Under the pieces are notes generated by a model, which was not told the origin of the DNA, ran no database searches, and saw only the letters and a program-made list of their open reading frames with translations. The position numbers and the translations under genes are program-made. Shown one piece after another: positions 10,289-18,808 of a stretch of 64,000 bases of DNA. This stretch comes from Streptomyces sp. Tue 6430 (GTDB taxonomy: Bacteria > Actinomycetota > Actinomycetes > Streptomycetales > Streptomycetaceae), in the NCBI GenBank assembly GCA_021568835.1, contig JAKGSH010000001.1:124001-188000 (forward strand). The letters run 5' to 3'. Position 1 is the first letter of the stretch; every line of letters starts with the position of its first letter.

Positions 10289-10630
10289 GTGAAGCGCTTC
10301 ATCACACGCCTCGCGGTAGTCGCGGCGGCCGGAGCCATGGCCGTTGTGCTGCCTGCTTCGTCGGCGTCCGCCATCAACCGCACTGATTGCAATGGATTGG
10401 GTCTCCTGTCGCTTCACAACGCAGGCGGCTCCCTCTGCTTCGCCAACGCGGGCGTGCAGAGCGTGGCGATCTACGGCGTGGACCGGATCTGGACCGGAGA
10501 CAACAAGGTCACGTTGGAGTACGTGCCGAGGCTGGGCGCGCCGGCGACCAGCGCGACCGTGGACAAGTGGCATTTCGGTAACATCCCCGGTGAGCCCATC
10601 CACAAGATCACGAAGATCAGGATCTGGTAG
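10289..10630 (+). CDS. small secreted beta/gamma-crystallin-like protein
   Basis: A 113-residue exported protein. It starts with GTG, with GGAAGGA about 12 nt upstream. A Sec signal peptide (residues 1 to about 28, ending SASA) is followed by a mature domain of about 85 residues with two cysteines, SLCFANAG, AIYGVDRIWTGDNKVTLEY and the ending ITKIRIW. This spacing and ending recall the Streptomyces beta/gamma-crystallin proteins related to killer-toxin-like protein SKLP. If so it is a compact secreted beta-sandwich, possibly antifungal. The function is inferred from the resemblance alone. It lies alone between ridA and transposase remnants. Confidence 0.6.
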   Translation: MKRFITRLAVVAAAGAMAVVLPASSASAINRTDCNGLGLLSLHNAGGSLCFANAGVQSVAIYGVDRIWTGDNKVTLEYVPRLGAPATSATVDKWHFGNIPGEPIHKITKIRIW

Positions 10631-10837
10631 CGCCCGTCGCCGCGAATGAGGTGACAGCGGGTCCTCGTCAGCGAGGGCGCAGGCACTCGGTTCTGGAACC
10701 CACCGTGTCGCGGAGGTGGGGGCGCGGCCGGGCCGCAGCTGCAGTTGTCCACACGGCTGCATGACGTCGCTGCGATGGGTTCATTGAGCGTTCTCAGAGT
10801 GGTCACCGATGGGGTGACGCCGTCGAGGGCGCAACGC

Positions 10838-10901
10838 ACGAGGCACCTGTGCCGTTGAGGGAGATGTTCGAAGTCTCGACTCATCAGCTCAGGTGCCTCG
10901 T
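10838..10901. repeat. 12-bp inverted repeat at the edge of a transposase remnant
   Basis: ACGAGGCACCTG (10838-10849) and CAGGTGCCTCGT (10890-10901) are a perfect inverted pair. They lie immediately before the transposase fragment and probably belong to the left end of the inserted element. Confidence 0.6.
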
Positions 10902-11134
10902 TGGTCCACTGTCCTGCCGCACTCGACCTGCCCCATGCGCTGGTGGAGTGGGTGACCATGCTCATCGTCACCCGCGAGGGTGACCGCCGCTGCAAGCTCC
11001 CGCCGCACCAACGCGCGCTCGTCGCTCTGGTGTACCTGCGCAAGCACGACACCCCGGCCCAGACAGCCGCCGGCTTCGAAATCCCGAAGCGCGGCGGCAA
11101 AGCCCGCCAGGCACAGCCGCTCACCAGCACGTAG
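10901..11134 (+). pseudogene. IS5-type transposase, N-terminal fragment
   Basis: From a TTG at 10901 it reads [20 protein letters not shown], then [25 protein letters not shown]. This is the helix-turn-helix start of a common Streptomyces IS4/IS5-type DDE transposase. Similarity stops at about 11080, where the frame runs into a piece of another element in the opposite orientation. The DDE catalytic domain is absent, so this is a dead remnant of about 60 codons. Confidence 0.75.
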
Positions 11135-11170
11135 ATGATCGCCGCGAACAGCGTCTCATCAGGCGTGTCC
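11075..11170 (-). pseudogene. IS5-type transposase fragment in opposite orientation
   Basis: Read on the minus strand, this short stretch encodes [20 protein letters not shown] followed by LPPRFGISK, a highly conserved part of IS5-family transposases near the N-terminus. Both ends are cut: one by the plus-strand fragment at about 11080, the other by an IS701-like tail at about 11165. It cannot encode a working enzyme. Confidence 0.75.
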
Positions 11171-11512
11171 TGCGTCCCTCCGCCCTGCGGCCGCACCACC
11201 GCTGGACCTGGCTCCTGATCGTCGCCCACGCCCAGCTCCGGCTCACCCGGCCGCTCGCCGCGGACCTCCGCCGCCCCTGGGAGAAACCCACCACCTCCGA
11301 CCGGCTCACCCCGGCCCGGGTCCGCCGAGGGTTCAGGAACATCCGCGCTCACCTCGCCTGCCCGGCCCGTGTTCCCAAACCCCGAGGAGCCGGCCCCGGA
11401 AGGCCACCCGGCTCCAAGAACAAGCACCGGGCATCCCGCTACGACGTCGGCAAGACCGTCAAACGCCCCGAGACCCTCAAGGCCATCGGCAAGCCCGGAA
11501 GATCCTGGTAGA
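11165..11512 (+). pseudogene. IS701-like transposase, C-terminal fragment
   Basis: A plus-strand frame of about 110 codons ends in TAG at 11510-11512. It reads HRWTWLLIVAHAQLRLTRPL, LRRPWEKPTTSDRLTPARVR, RGFRNIRAHLACPARVPKP and the basic tail GRPPGSKNKHRASRYDVGKT. This matches the C-terminus of a widespread Streptomyces transposase of the IS701 type. There is no start codon and no catalytic part. With the two preceding fragments it forms a small insertion-sequence graveyard. Confidence 0.75.
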
Positions 11513-11560
11513 TGAAGAACAAGCTGAGGACCGGTTCTCGAACCGGTGGGCGGGAGCTGA

Positions 11561-12022
<462 letters not shown>

Positions 12023-12105
12023 CCGCTTCGTCCGGTACGGCCGGGACGGCGTTCACTTTCGGCAGCACGAGGGCCGGAAGCGGCGTGCCGCCGGCACCGG
12101 GGCGG

Positions 12106-12771
12106 TCACCGGGGCGACGTCTGGGTGACGCGCCACAGACGGCGGGGCAGGCCGCCCTCCTCGAAGGCGTGGACCTCCCGCAGCAGCCAGCCGTCGGCGA
12201 GGGAGTCGACCAGGTCGCGGGGGAAGAAGTGCACCGCGAAGCCGCCGTGCTCCCAGATGTCGTCACCGTGCCCGGTGCCCGCACCGTAGTGCGCGTCGCC
12301 GGTGTGCCGCACGGTGTAGACGAAGACCCCGCCGGGCCGCAGCACCCGGCGGACCTCGGCGACCAGGGCGTGCAGCTCCCCGGTGGACAGGGCCATGCAC
12401 AGGAGCATGTGCGCGAACACCGCGTCCACAGAGGCGTCCGGCAGCGGCAGCGGCTCACGGACGTCGTGCACCGCTGTCGTCACCCGCTCCTCGACACCCT
12501 GCGCCCGGGCGGTCTCCCGCAACTGGTCGAGGCCGGCCGGGCTGAAGTCGGTGGCCCGGACGGTGAAGCCCTCGCGGGCGAAGTACAGGGCGTCGCGGCC
12601 GTGCCCGGCCCCCAGCTCCAGCACGTCGACCGCTCCGGCCGCGCGAAACACCTCGGCAGCGTGGACGGCCGGCTCGGACGGCTCCTCGCCGTACATGCCG
12701 GGATGCTCGCCGTGCGTCCGCTGCCAGTGCTCCCGCTGGGCCTCGGCCAGCTCCCGCTCGTGCTCCGACAT
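12106..12771 (-). CDS. class I SAM-dependent methyltransferase
   Basis: A 221-residue cytoplasmic methyltransferase with a Rossmann fold. Motif I is DVLELGAGHGRDALYFAREG (residues about 49-68). Then come ATDFSPAGL for the ribose-binding acid, DASVDAVFAHMLL and RRVLRPGGVFVYTVRH. The substrate is unknown. The N-terminal pattern of a WQRTHGEHPGMYG segment is common in actinobacterial methyltransferases of no known function. The ATG at 12771 has GAAAGGA upstream. It is convergent with the CsoR-type gene and 136 bp downstream of ynfA. Confidence 0.85.
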   Translation of the reverse strand: MSEHERELAEAQREHWQRTHGEHPGMYGEEPSEPAVHAAEVFRAAGAVDVLELGAGHGRDALYFAREGFTVRATDFSPAGLDQLRETARAQGVEERVTTAVHDVREPLPLPDASVDAVFAHMLLCMALSTGELHALVAEVRRVLRPGGVFVYTVRHTGDAHYGAGTGHGDDIWEHGGFAVHFFPRDLVDSLADGWLLREVHAFEEGGLPRRLWRVTQTSPR

Positions 12772-12907
12772 GGGGACGTCCTTTCCCACCGCCCGGCCGG
12801 TACCGGGCCCTTCCGTGGGCCAGCCTAGATCCACACCGTGCGGCCGCGGTGCGCGCACCTCACCGTCGGCCGTGGTCCGCGCGGAGCGGAGGCCGGCCGC
12901 CCCGCGG

Positions 12908-13252
12908 TCAGTGACCGCGGGGCGCGTACATGATCACGGCCATGCCCGCGAGGCACACCAGGGCGCCGACGACGTCGAAGCGGTCGGGCCGGTAGCCGTC
13001 GGCGACCACGCCCCAGGCGATCGACCCGGCCACGAAGATCCCGCCGTACGCGGCCAGGACGCGCCCGAAGTCGTCGTCCGACTGCCAGGTGGCCACGACG
13101 CCGTGGACGCCGTAGATGCCGAGGGCGACGACGCCGGCGCCGATCCAGATCCAGCCCCTGTGCTCGCGGATGCCCTGCCACACCGGCCAGGCGCCACCGA
13201 TCTCGAAGAGGGCGGCGACGACGAACAGGGCGACGGAACGAGCGACGGTCAC
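12908..13252 (-). CDS. YnfA/UPF0060 family four-helix membrane protein
   Basis: A 114-residue inner-membrane protein with four predicted helices. Family hallmarks are [54 protein letters not shown] and [15 protein letters not shown]. The family is distantly related to small multidrug transporters; a physiological substrate is not established. The GTG at 13252 overlaps the stop of an upstream cysteine-rich frame as GTGA, which suggests coupled translation. Confidence 0.88.
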   Translation of the reverse strand: MTVARSVALFVVAALFEIGGAWPVWQGIREHRGWIWIGAGVVALGIYGVHGVVATWQSDDDFGRVLAAYGGIFVAGSIAWGVVADGYRPDRFDVVGALVCLAGMAVIMYAPRGH

Positions 13253-13440
13253 ACCGGCCGACCCCACCGGCGGCCCGCGCCGGTGATCTCCAGCGGGTTC
13301 TCGGAGGCGTGGCAGCCGCACCCACCCTCGCCGGCGCTCTCCGGCACGCAGGAGCAGGCGCGACGGCGGCGGCCGGGCCACCGGGTCCCGGCGGCGCGCA
13401 CGGCCGGGACGACGGCGACGGCGGGCGGCCGGTCCACCAC
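13249..13440 (-). CDS. possible small cysteine-rich protein upstream of ynfA
   Basis: A frame of about 63 codons with strongly G/C third positions, ending in TGA that overlaps the ynfA start by 4 nt. Its second half holds four cysteines in two close pairs, [20 protein letters not shown], and ends [17 protein letters not shown]. Candidate starts are the GTG codons at 13440 and 13437. The cysteine pairs suggest metal binding, as in the tail of a MerR- or ArsR-type regulator or a small metal-binding peptide. I do not recognise a family, and the frame may be the end of a longer, broken gene. Confidence 0.35.
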   Translation of the reverse strand: MVDRPPAVAVVPAVRAAGTRWPGRRRRACSCVPESAGEGGCGCHASENPLEITGAGRRWGRPV

Positions 13441-13577
13441 CGCTCCGGCTCCGGATTCCTCCCGGGCCCGGCAGTGGTTACGGTTACCGGGCAGGGGCCG
13501 GCCGACAACGACGACCGGGCGCGTGCCCGCGCCGGCGACCTGGCGGTCGGCGGACCCGCGGTCCGCCGGAACCGGAC

Positions 13578-13673
13578 GTGGCGGTGACCGACGCGCCGGG
13601 GGATCCGGCGACCCGGTCCTCCCTGGAGGAGACGGGCGTCGAGGTGGTCCCGGCAGGAGAGGTGCGAGCGTGA
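13578..13673 (+). other. short open frame coupled to the GH4 gene, unidentified
   Basis: From a GTG at 13578 a 31-codon frame reads VAVTDAPGDPATRSSLEE and then TGVEVVPAGEVRA, ending in a TGA that overlaps the GH4 GTG start. It looks like the C-terminus of a soluble enzyme rather than random sequence, and its third positions are G/C. Upstream continuity is lost, so it may be a remnant or a frameshifted neighbour gene. Confidence 0.3.
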
Positions 13674-15006
13674 GACTGACGATTCTGGGCGGCGGCGGGT
13701 TCCGGGTGCCGCTGGTGTACGGGGCGCTGTTGACGGACCATGCCGAGGGGCGGGTCACCGAGGTCGTCCTGCACGACCTGGACGGCAGCCGACTGCACGC
13801 GGTCGCCCGGGTACTGGCCGAACAGGCGTCGACGGTGGCCGACGCCCCCACCGTGACCACGACCACCGACCTCGACGAGGCCCTGCGCGGCGCCGACTTC
13901 GTCTTCTCCGCGATCCGCGTCGGCGGCCTGGAGGGCCGGGCGAACGACGAACGGGTGGCCCTGGCGGAGGGCGTCCTCGGCCAGGAGACGGTCGGCGCGG
14001 GCGGCATCGCCTACGGTCTGCGCACGCTGCCCGTCGCGTCCGACATCGCCCGGCGGGTGGCCCGCCTCGCCCCCGACGCCTGGGTCATCAACTTCACCAA
14101 CCCGGCCGGCCTGGTCACCGAGGCCATGTCCCGCCACCTCGGCGACCGCGTCATCGGCATCTGCGACTCGCCCGTCGGCCTCGGCCGCCGCATCGCGCGC
14201 GTCCTCGGCGCGAACCCGGACGAGGCGTTCGTCGACTACGTCGGCCTCAACCACCTCGGCTGGGTACGGGGGCTGCGGATCGCCGGCCGCGACGAACTCC
14301 CGCGCCTGCTCGCCGACCCCGAGCTGCTGGGCTCGTTCGAGGAGGGCAAGCTGTTCGGCGCCGACTGGCTCCGCTCGCTCGGCGCGATCCCCAACGAATA
14401 CCTGCACTACTACTACTTCAACCGCGAGACCGTGCAGGCCTACCAGCGGGCCGACAAGACCCGCGGCGCCTTCCTGCGCGACCAGCAGGCCCGCTTCTAC
14501 GAGGAGATGCGCCGGCCCGACGCGCCGGCACTGAGCGTCTGGGACCGCACCCGCGCCGAGCGCGAGGCGACCTACATGGCCGAGAACCGCGAGACGGCCG
14601 GCGCCGGCGAACGCGACGCCGACGACCTCTCCGGCGGCTACGAGAAGGTGGCCCTCGCCCTGATGCGGGCCATCGCCCGCGACGAACGCACCACCCTGAT
14701 CCTCAACGTCCGCAACCGGGGAACGCTCTCGGTGCTCGACGGGGACGCGGTCGTCGAGGTGCCCTGCCTCGTCGACGCCAACGGAGCCCACCCCATGGCG
14801 GCGGCCCCGCTGCCGGAGCACGCGACCGGCCTGGTCTGCGCGGTGAAGGGGTCGAGCGGGAGGTGCTGGCCGCCGCCGGGTCCGGCTCGCGCACCGGCGC
14901 GGTGAAGGCCTTCGCCCTGCACCCGCTGGTCGACTCCGTGAACGTGGCCCGCCGACTGGTCGAGGGCTACACCGCCGTCCACCCCGGCCTGGCGTACCTC
15001 AGGTAG
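13670..15006 (+). CDS. GH4 family 6-phospho-glycosidase, single-base frameshift near the end
   Basis: NAD+- and metal-dependent glycosidase of family GH4 (6-phospho-beta-glucosidase type), acting on phosphorylated disaccharides in the cytoplasm. The N-terminal dinucleotide fold begins RLTILGGGGFRVPLVYGAL. DFVFSAIRVGG, the metal site INFTNPAG with ICDSPVG, and VGLNHLGWVRG follow. The frame breaks at the GGGG run 14848-14851. One more G gives VEREVLAAAGSGSRTGAVKA, then ALHPLVDS and a stop at 15006, for 445 residues. The GTG start has AGGAGAGG upstream. It is followed 230 bp later by an alpha-mannosidase, pointing to a sugar catabolism cluster. Confidence 0.92.
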
Positions 15007-15162
15007 GGCATCACGGGCGGGCCTGCCTCACGCAGGGAACCGCGGGCGGGCGGACCCGCCTCGCGCAGCGCGCCCGGGGCACGCGCGCCGGCACGTACAC
15101 CCCGGGTACGCACCCCTCGGGCACGTCCCCCCGCCGGGGTGTACCTCCGGCAAGTCACCCGG

Positions 15163-15176
15163 GGTAAGCGCTTTCC
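15163..15176. promoter_or_regulatory. LacI-type operator upstream of alpha-mannosidase
   Basis: GGTAAGCGCTTTCC is a near-perfect palindrome centred on GCGC, the form bound by LacI-family sugar repressors. It lies 62 bp upstream of the alpha-mannosidase start, where it could block its promoter. Confidence 0.5.
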
Positions 15177-15237
15177 CTGTTCTTCTCCTTGCCGTAGGTT
15201 CCAGCCATCCGCCTTCCCGGTTCCCTGGAGACCTCCC

Positions 15238-18200
15238 ATGCACGACGAACGCCGCCGGATCGAGGAGCGTGTCGAGCGCGTCCACACCCAGCGCATCAAG
15301 CCCGCCGTCTACGCGGCCACCGTGCCCCTCGACGTCGAGGCCTGGCAGGCGCCGGGCGAGCCCGTCCCGTTCGCGGAGGCCGCGGCCGCCCCGTACGAGC
15401 CCTTCGTGATGGGCACGCCCTGGGGCCCGCCGTGGGGGACCACCTGGTTCCGGATGCGCGGCCGGGTGCCCGCCGAGTGGGCCGGCCGGCGGGTCGAGGC
15501 GGTCGTCGACCTCGGCTTCACCGAGGACTGGCCCGGCAACCAGGCCGAGGCCCTGGTCCACCTGACCGACGGCACCCCGCTGAAGGCGGTCAACCCGCTC
15601 AACCAGTACGTGCCGATCGGCAACCCGGCGGCCGGCGGCGAGGTGGTCGACTACCTGGTCGAGGCGGCCTCCAACCCCGACATCCTGGCGAACGGCTTCG
15701 CGGCCCCGACACCGCTCGGCGACGTCCTGACGGCAGGCGACCGTCCGCTGTACACCTTCCGCAGCGCCGACATCGCCGTCCTCGACGAGCAGGTCTGGCA
15801 CCTCGACCTCGACCTCCAGGTCCTGCGCGAACTCATGGTCCACCTCGGTGAGCACGAGCCGCGCCGGCACGAGATCCTGCACGCCCTGGACCGGTCCATG
15901 GACGCCCTCGACCTGGACGACGTCTCCGGCAGTGCCACGGCCGTCCGCGAGGTCCTCGCCCCCGTCCTGGCCAGGCCCGCCCACGCCAGCGCGCACACCG
16001 TCTCGGGCGTCGGCCACGCGCACATCGACTCGGCCTGGCTGTGGCCGATCCGCGAGACCAAGCGCAAGACGTCCCGCACCTTCTCCAACGTCACCGCGCT
16101 CGCCGACGAGTACGACGACTTCATCTTCGCCTGCTCGCAGGCCCAGCAGTACGAATGGGTGCGCGACCACCACCCCCAGGTCTGGGCGCGCATCCAGGAG
16201 TCGGTGCGCAAGGGGCAGTGGGCGCCGGTCGGCGGCATGTGGGTCGAGTCCGACGGCAACCTGCCCGGCGGCGAGGCCATCGCCCGCCAACTGGTCCACG
16301 GCAAGCGGTTCTTCATCGAGCACTTCGGGATCGAGACCAAGGGGGTCTGGCTGCCGGACTCCTTCGGCTACAACGCGGCCTATCCGCAGCTCGCCAAGCT
16401 CGCCGGCAACGAGTGGTTCCTCACCCAGAAGATCTCCTGGAACCAGACGAACACCTTCCCCCACCACACCTTCTGGTGGGAGGGCATCGACGGCACCCGC
16501 ATCTTCACCCACTTCCCGCCGATCGACACCTACAACGCCCGCTTCAGCGGCGTGGAGATGGACCGCGCCGTCCGCAACTACGCCGAGAAGGGCGCCGGCA
16601 CCCGCTCCCTGGCACCCTTCGGCTGGGGCGACGGCGGTGGCGGCCCCACCCGCGAGATCATGGAACGCGCCCGCCGGCTCGCCGACCTGGAGGGCTCGCC
16701 CAAGGTCGTCGTCGAGCACCCCGACGACTTCTTCGCCAAGGCCCGCGCCGAGTACCCGGACGCCCCGGTGTGGAACGGCGAGCTGTACCTGGAGCTGCAC
16801 CGCGCCACCTACACCTCCCAGGCCCGCACCAAGCAGGGCAACCGCCGCTGCGAACACCGTCTGCGCGAGGCGGAGTTGTGGGCGACGACGGCCGCGCTGC
16901 ACGCACCGGACTACGCCTACCCCCACGAGAGGCTCGACCGGCTGTGGAAGACGGTCCTGCTCCACCAGTTCCACGACATCCTGCCGGGCTCGTCGATCGC
17001 CTGGGTCCACCGCGAGGCGGAGGCCGAGTACGCCCGCGTGGCGGGGGAGCTGGAGGAACTGACGGCACGGGCCGTCGGCGCGCTGGGCGGCGGCGGACCC
17101 CGGGTGTTCAACACCAGCCCCTACGACCGCGCCGAGGTGGTCCGCACCGGCGCGGGCACGCCGGTCTTCGTGACGGTCCCGGCGGGCGGCAGCGCACCCC
17201 TCACGGCCGACGGGCCCCCGCAGCCGGTCAGGGTCGCCGGGCGCGTCCTCGACAACGGGCTGGTGCGGGTGGAGATCGCCGAGGACGGCACCCTGTCCTC
17301 GGTGTTCGACCTGCGGGCCGGCCGCGAGGTCCTCGCCGGCGCCGGCAACCTGCTGCGCCTGCACACCGACCTCCCGAACAGCTGGGACGCCTGGGACATC
17401 GACAAGCATTACAAGAACCGGTACACCGACCTCCTGACGGCGGACTCCGTCGAGGTCGTGGAGGACGACCCGCTCGTCGGCGCCGTCCGGGTCACCCGCT
17501 CCTTCGGCAAGGGCTCGACGATCACCCAGACCGTCACCCTGCGCGCCGGCAGCCCCCGCGTCGACCTCGAGACCGACATCGACTGGCACGAGGCCGAGAA
17601 GATCCTCAAGGCCGCGTTCCCGGTGGACGTGCGCGCCCCGCACTCCTCCGCCGAGATCCAGTTCGGCCACGTCCAGCGCCCCACCCACACCAACACCACG
17701 TGGGAGGCGGCGAAGTTCGAGGTGTCCTGCCACCGCTGGGTGCACATCGGCGAGCCCGGCTACGGCGTGGCCGTCCTCAACGACTCCACCTACGGCCACG
17801 ACGTCTCCCGCACGGTCCGCGAGGACGGCGGCACGACCACCACCGTCCGGCTCAGCCTGGTGCGCGCCCCGCGCGTCCCGGACCCCGGGGCCGACCAGGG
17901 CAGGCACCGCCTCACCTACGCGCTGCTGCCCGGCGCGAGCATCGAGGACGCGGTCGCCGAGGGCTACGCCCTCAACCTCCCGCTGCGGGTGGCCGACGCG
18001 GCGGGCGCGCCCGCGCCGGTCGTCTCCGTCCAGGGCGAGGGCATCACCGTCGAGGCGGTGAAGCTCGCCGACGACGCGTCCGGCGACGTCGTCGTCCGGC
18101 TCTACGAGTCGCGCGGCGGCCGGGCCGCCGGCACCCTGCGCACCGGCTTCCCGCTCGCCGGCGCACAGGTCACGGACCTGCTGGAGCGACCGCTGGAGCC

Positions 18201-18309
18201 GGCCGTCACCGACGGCGGGGACGGTGTCCCCGTGCGGCTGCGGCCCTTCCAGATCCTGACACTCCGACTGAGCCGCACCCCCACCGCCGCCGGTCCTGAC
18301 CGACTCTGA
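15238..18309 (+). CDS. GH38 alpha-mannosidase
   Basis: Retaining alpha-mannosidase of family GH38, about 1023 residues, intact. The catalytic N-terminal domain has SGVGHAHIDSAWLWPIRET (zinc-binding H-x-D), then GMWVESDGNLPGGE and WLPDSFGYNAAYPQLAKL, which carries the nucleophile aspartate. After it come the middle helical domain (LHQFHDILPGSSIAWVHREA) and the beta-rich C-terminal domain ending FQILTLRLSR. There is no signal peptide, so it probably works in the cytoplasm on imported mannosides or mannose-containing glycan fragments. The ATG has GGAG upstream. A LacI-type operator precedes it and a strong stem-loop follows. Confidence 0.96.
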   Translation: MHDERRRIEERVERVHTQRIKPAVYAATVPLDVEAWQAPGEPVPFAEAAAAPYEPFVMGTPWGPPWGTTWFRMRGRVPAEWAGRRVEAVVDLGFTEDWPGNQAEALVHLTDGTPLKAVNPLNQYVPIGNPAAGGEVVDYLVEAASNPDILANGFAAPTPLGDVLTAGDRPLYTFRSADIAVLDEQVWHLDLDLQVLRELMVHLGEHEPRRHEILHALDRSMDALDLDDVSGSATAVREVLAPVLARPAHASAHTVSGVGHAHIDSAWLWPIRETKRKTSRTFSNVTALADEYDDFIFACSQAQQYEWVRDHHPQVWARIQESVRKGQWAPVGGMWVESDGNLPGGEAIARQLVHGKRFFIEHFGIETKGVWLPDSFGYNAAYPQLAKLAGNEWFLTQKISWNQTNTFPHHTFWWEGIDGTRIFTHFPPIDTYNARFSGVEMDRAVRNYAEKGAGTRSLAPFGWGDGGGGPTREIMERARRLADLEGSPKVVVEHPDDFFAKARAEYPDAPVWNGELYLELHRATYTSQARTKQGNRRCEHRLREAELWATTAALHAPDYAYPHERLDRLWKTVLLHQFHDILPGSSIAWVHREAEAEYARVAGELEELTARAVGALGGGGPRVFNTSPYDRAEVVRTGAGTPVFVTVPAGGSAPLTADGPPQPVRVAGRVLDNGLVRVEIAEDGTLSSVFDLRAGREVLAGAGNLLRLHTDLPNSWDAWDIDKHYKNRYTDLLTADSVEVVEDDPLVGAVRVTRSFGKGSTITQTVTLRAGSPRVDLETDIDWHEAEKILKAAFPVDVRAPHSSAEIQFGHVQRPTHTNTTWEAAKFEVSCHRWVHIGEPGYGVAVLNDSTYGHDVSRTVREDGGTTTTVRLSLVRAPRVPDPGADQGRHRLTYALLPGASIEDAVAEGYALNLPLRVADAAGAPAPVVSVQGEGITVEAVKLADDASGDVVVRLYESRGGRAAGTLRTGFPLAGAQVTDLLERPLEPAVTDGGDGVPVRLRPFQILTLRLSRTPTAAGPDRL

Positions 18310-18352
18310 CTGACTCTGGCCGATCCTGATCGATCCTGACTGTCCGGCGGAC

Positions 18353-18381
18353 GGGCGGGCCCGTGACCGACGGGCCCGCCC
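18353..18381 (+). terminator. terminator of alpha-mannosidase gene
   Basis: GGGCGGGCCCG, a 7-nt loop and CGGGCCCGCCC form an 11-bp perfect stem 44 nt after the stop codon. Confidence 0.75.
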
Positions 18382-18484
18382 TTCGCCGCGAAGCCCCCTG
18401 CGCGGCAAGGGTGTTCGACCGTGGTGCCGCCGACGTGCTCGGGCCGGCCGGTCGCTCCCCGTGACAGCGGCCGGCCGGCCCGTT

Positions 18485-18610
18485 CCCCCGTTCTCCGGGG
18501 ATCCCCCGTCGATCCCCGGTTCCCCCGTGTCCCCCCGTGCGGTGGCGCTGGTGGTGCCTTCCTGCTCCGACGAAGGTCCCCCGTGACCCCCGTCGTCCCC
18601 CTGATCCCCC
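18485..18610 (-). repeat. G-quadruplex-forming G-run array (C runs on the plus strand)
   Basis: Nine runs of four to six C lie in 126 bp. The block 18578-18610 has four runs of exactly five C with spacers of 4, 5 and 4 nt. The complementary strand therefore fits the strict G5-N4-5 quadruplex pattern. It lies between two convergent terminators. Confidence 0.7.
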
Positions 18611-18683
18611 GTCGTCCCTCCGTGGGCCTTCGGTGTCACACCGATAAGAGCGCGCACCCCGGCCCCTGATACACCCTGAGAAG

Positions 18684-18714
18684 AAAAAATCCCCCGGACA
18701 TCGCGTCCGGGGGA
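18684..18714 (-). terminator. Rho-independent terminator of ATP-grasp gene
   Basis: On the minus strand TCCCCCGGAC, a 5-nt loop and GTCCGGGGGA form a 10-bp perfect stem followed directly by TTTTTT. This is a classical intrinsic terminator, unusual in this GC-rich genome for its T tail. Confidence 0.85.
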
Positions 18715-18808
18715 CTTCGGGGGACTTCGGGGTGCTCGGGGCGGGCGGTTCAGCCGGTGAAACCGGCCGTGACGGAGGTGAACCGCGAGGCCGTCCGACC
18801 GGTGGGAC

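Larger units (their letters stand above)
18310..18808. other. convergent intergenic region with two terminators and a C-run array
   Basis: Gap between the mannosidase and ATP-grasp genes. It holds a short repeat of GATCCTGA/GACTCTGA units just after the mannosidase stop (18304-18341), one terminator for each gene, and between them many runs of four to six C. No coding frame is convincing. Confidence 0.6.

Noticed and set aside
11530..11547. ACCGGTTCTCGAACCGGT considered as the T arm of a tRNA
   Set aside because: It is a plain 18-bp palindrome; no acceptor, D or anticodon arms can be built around it.
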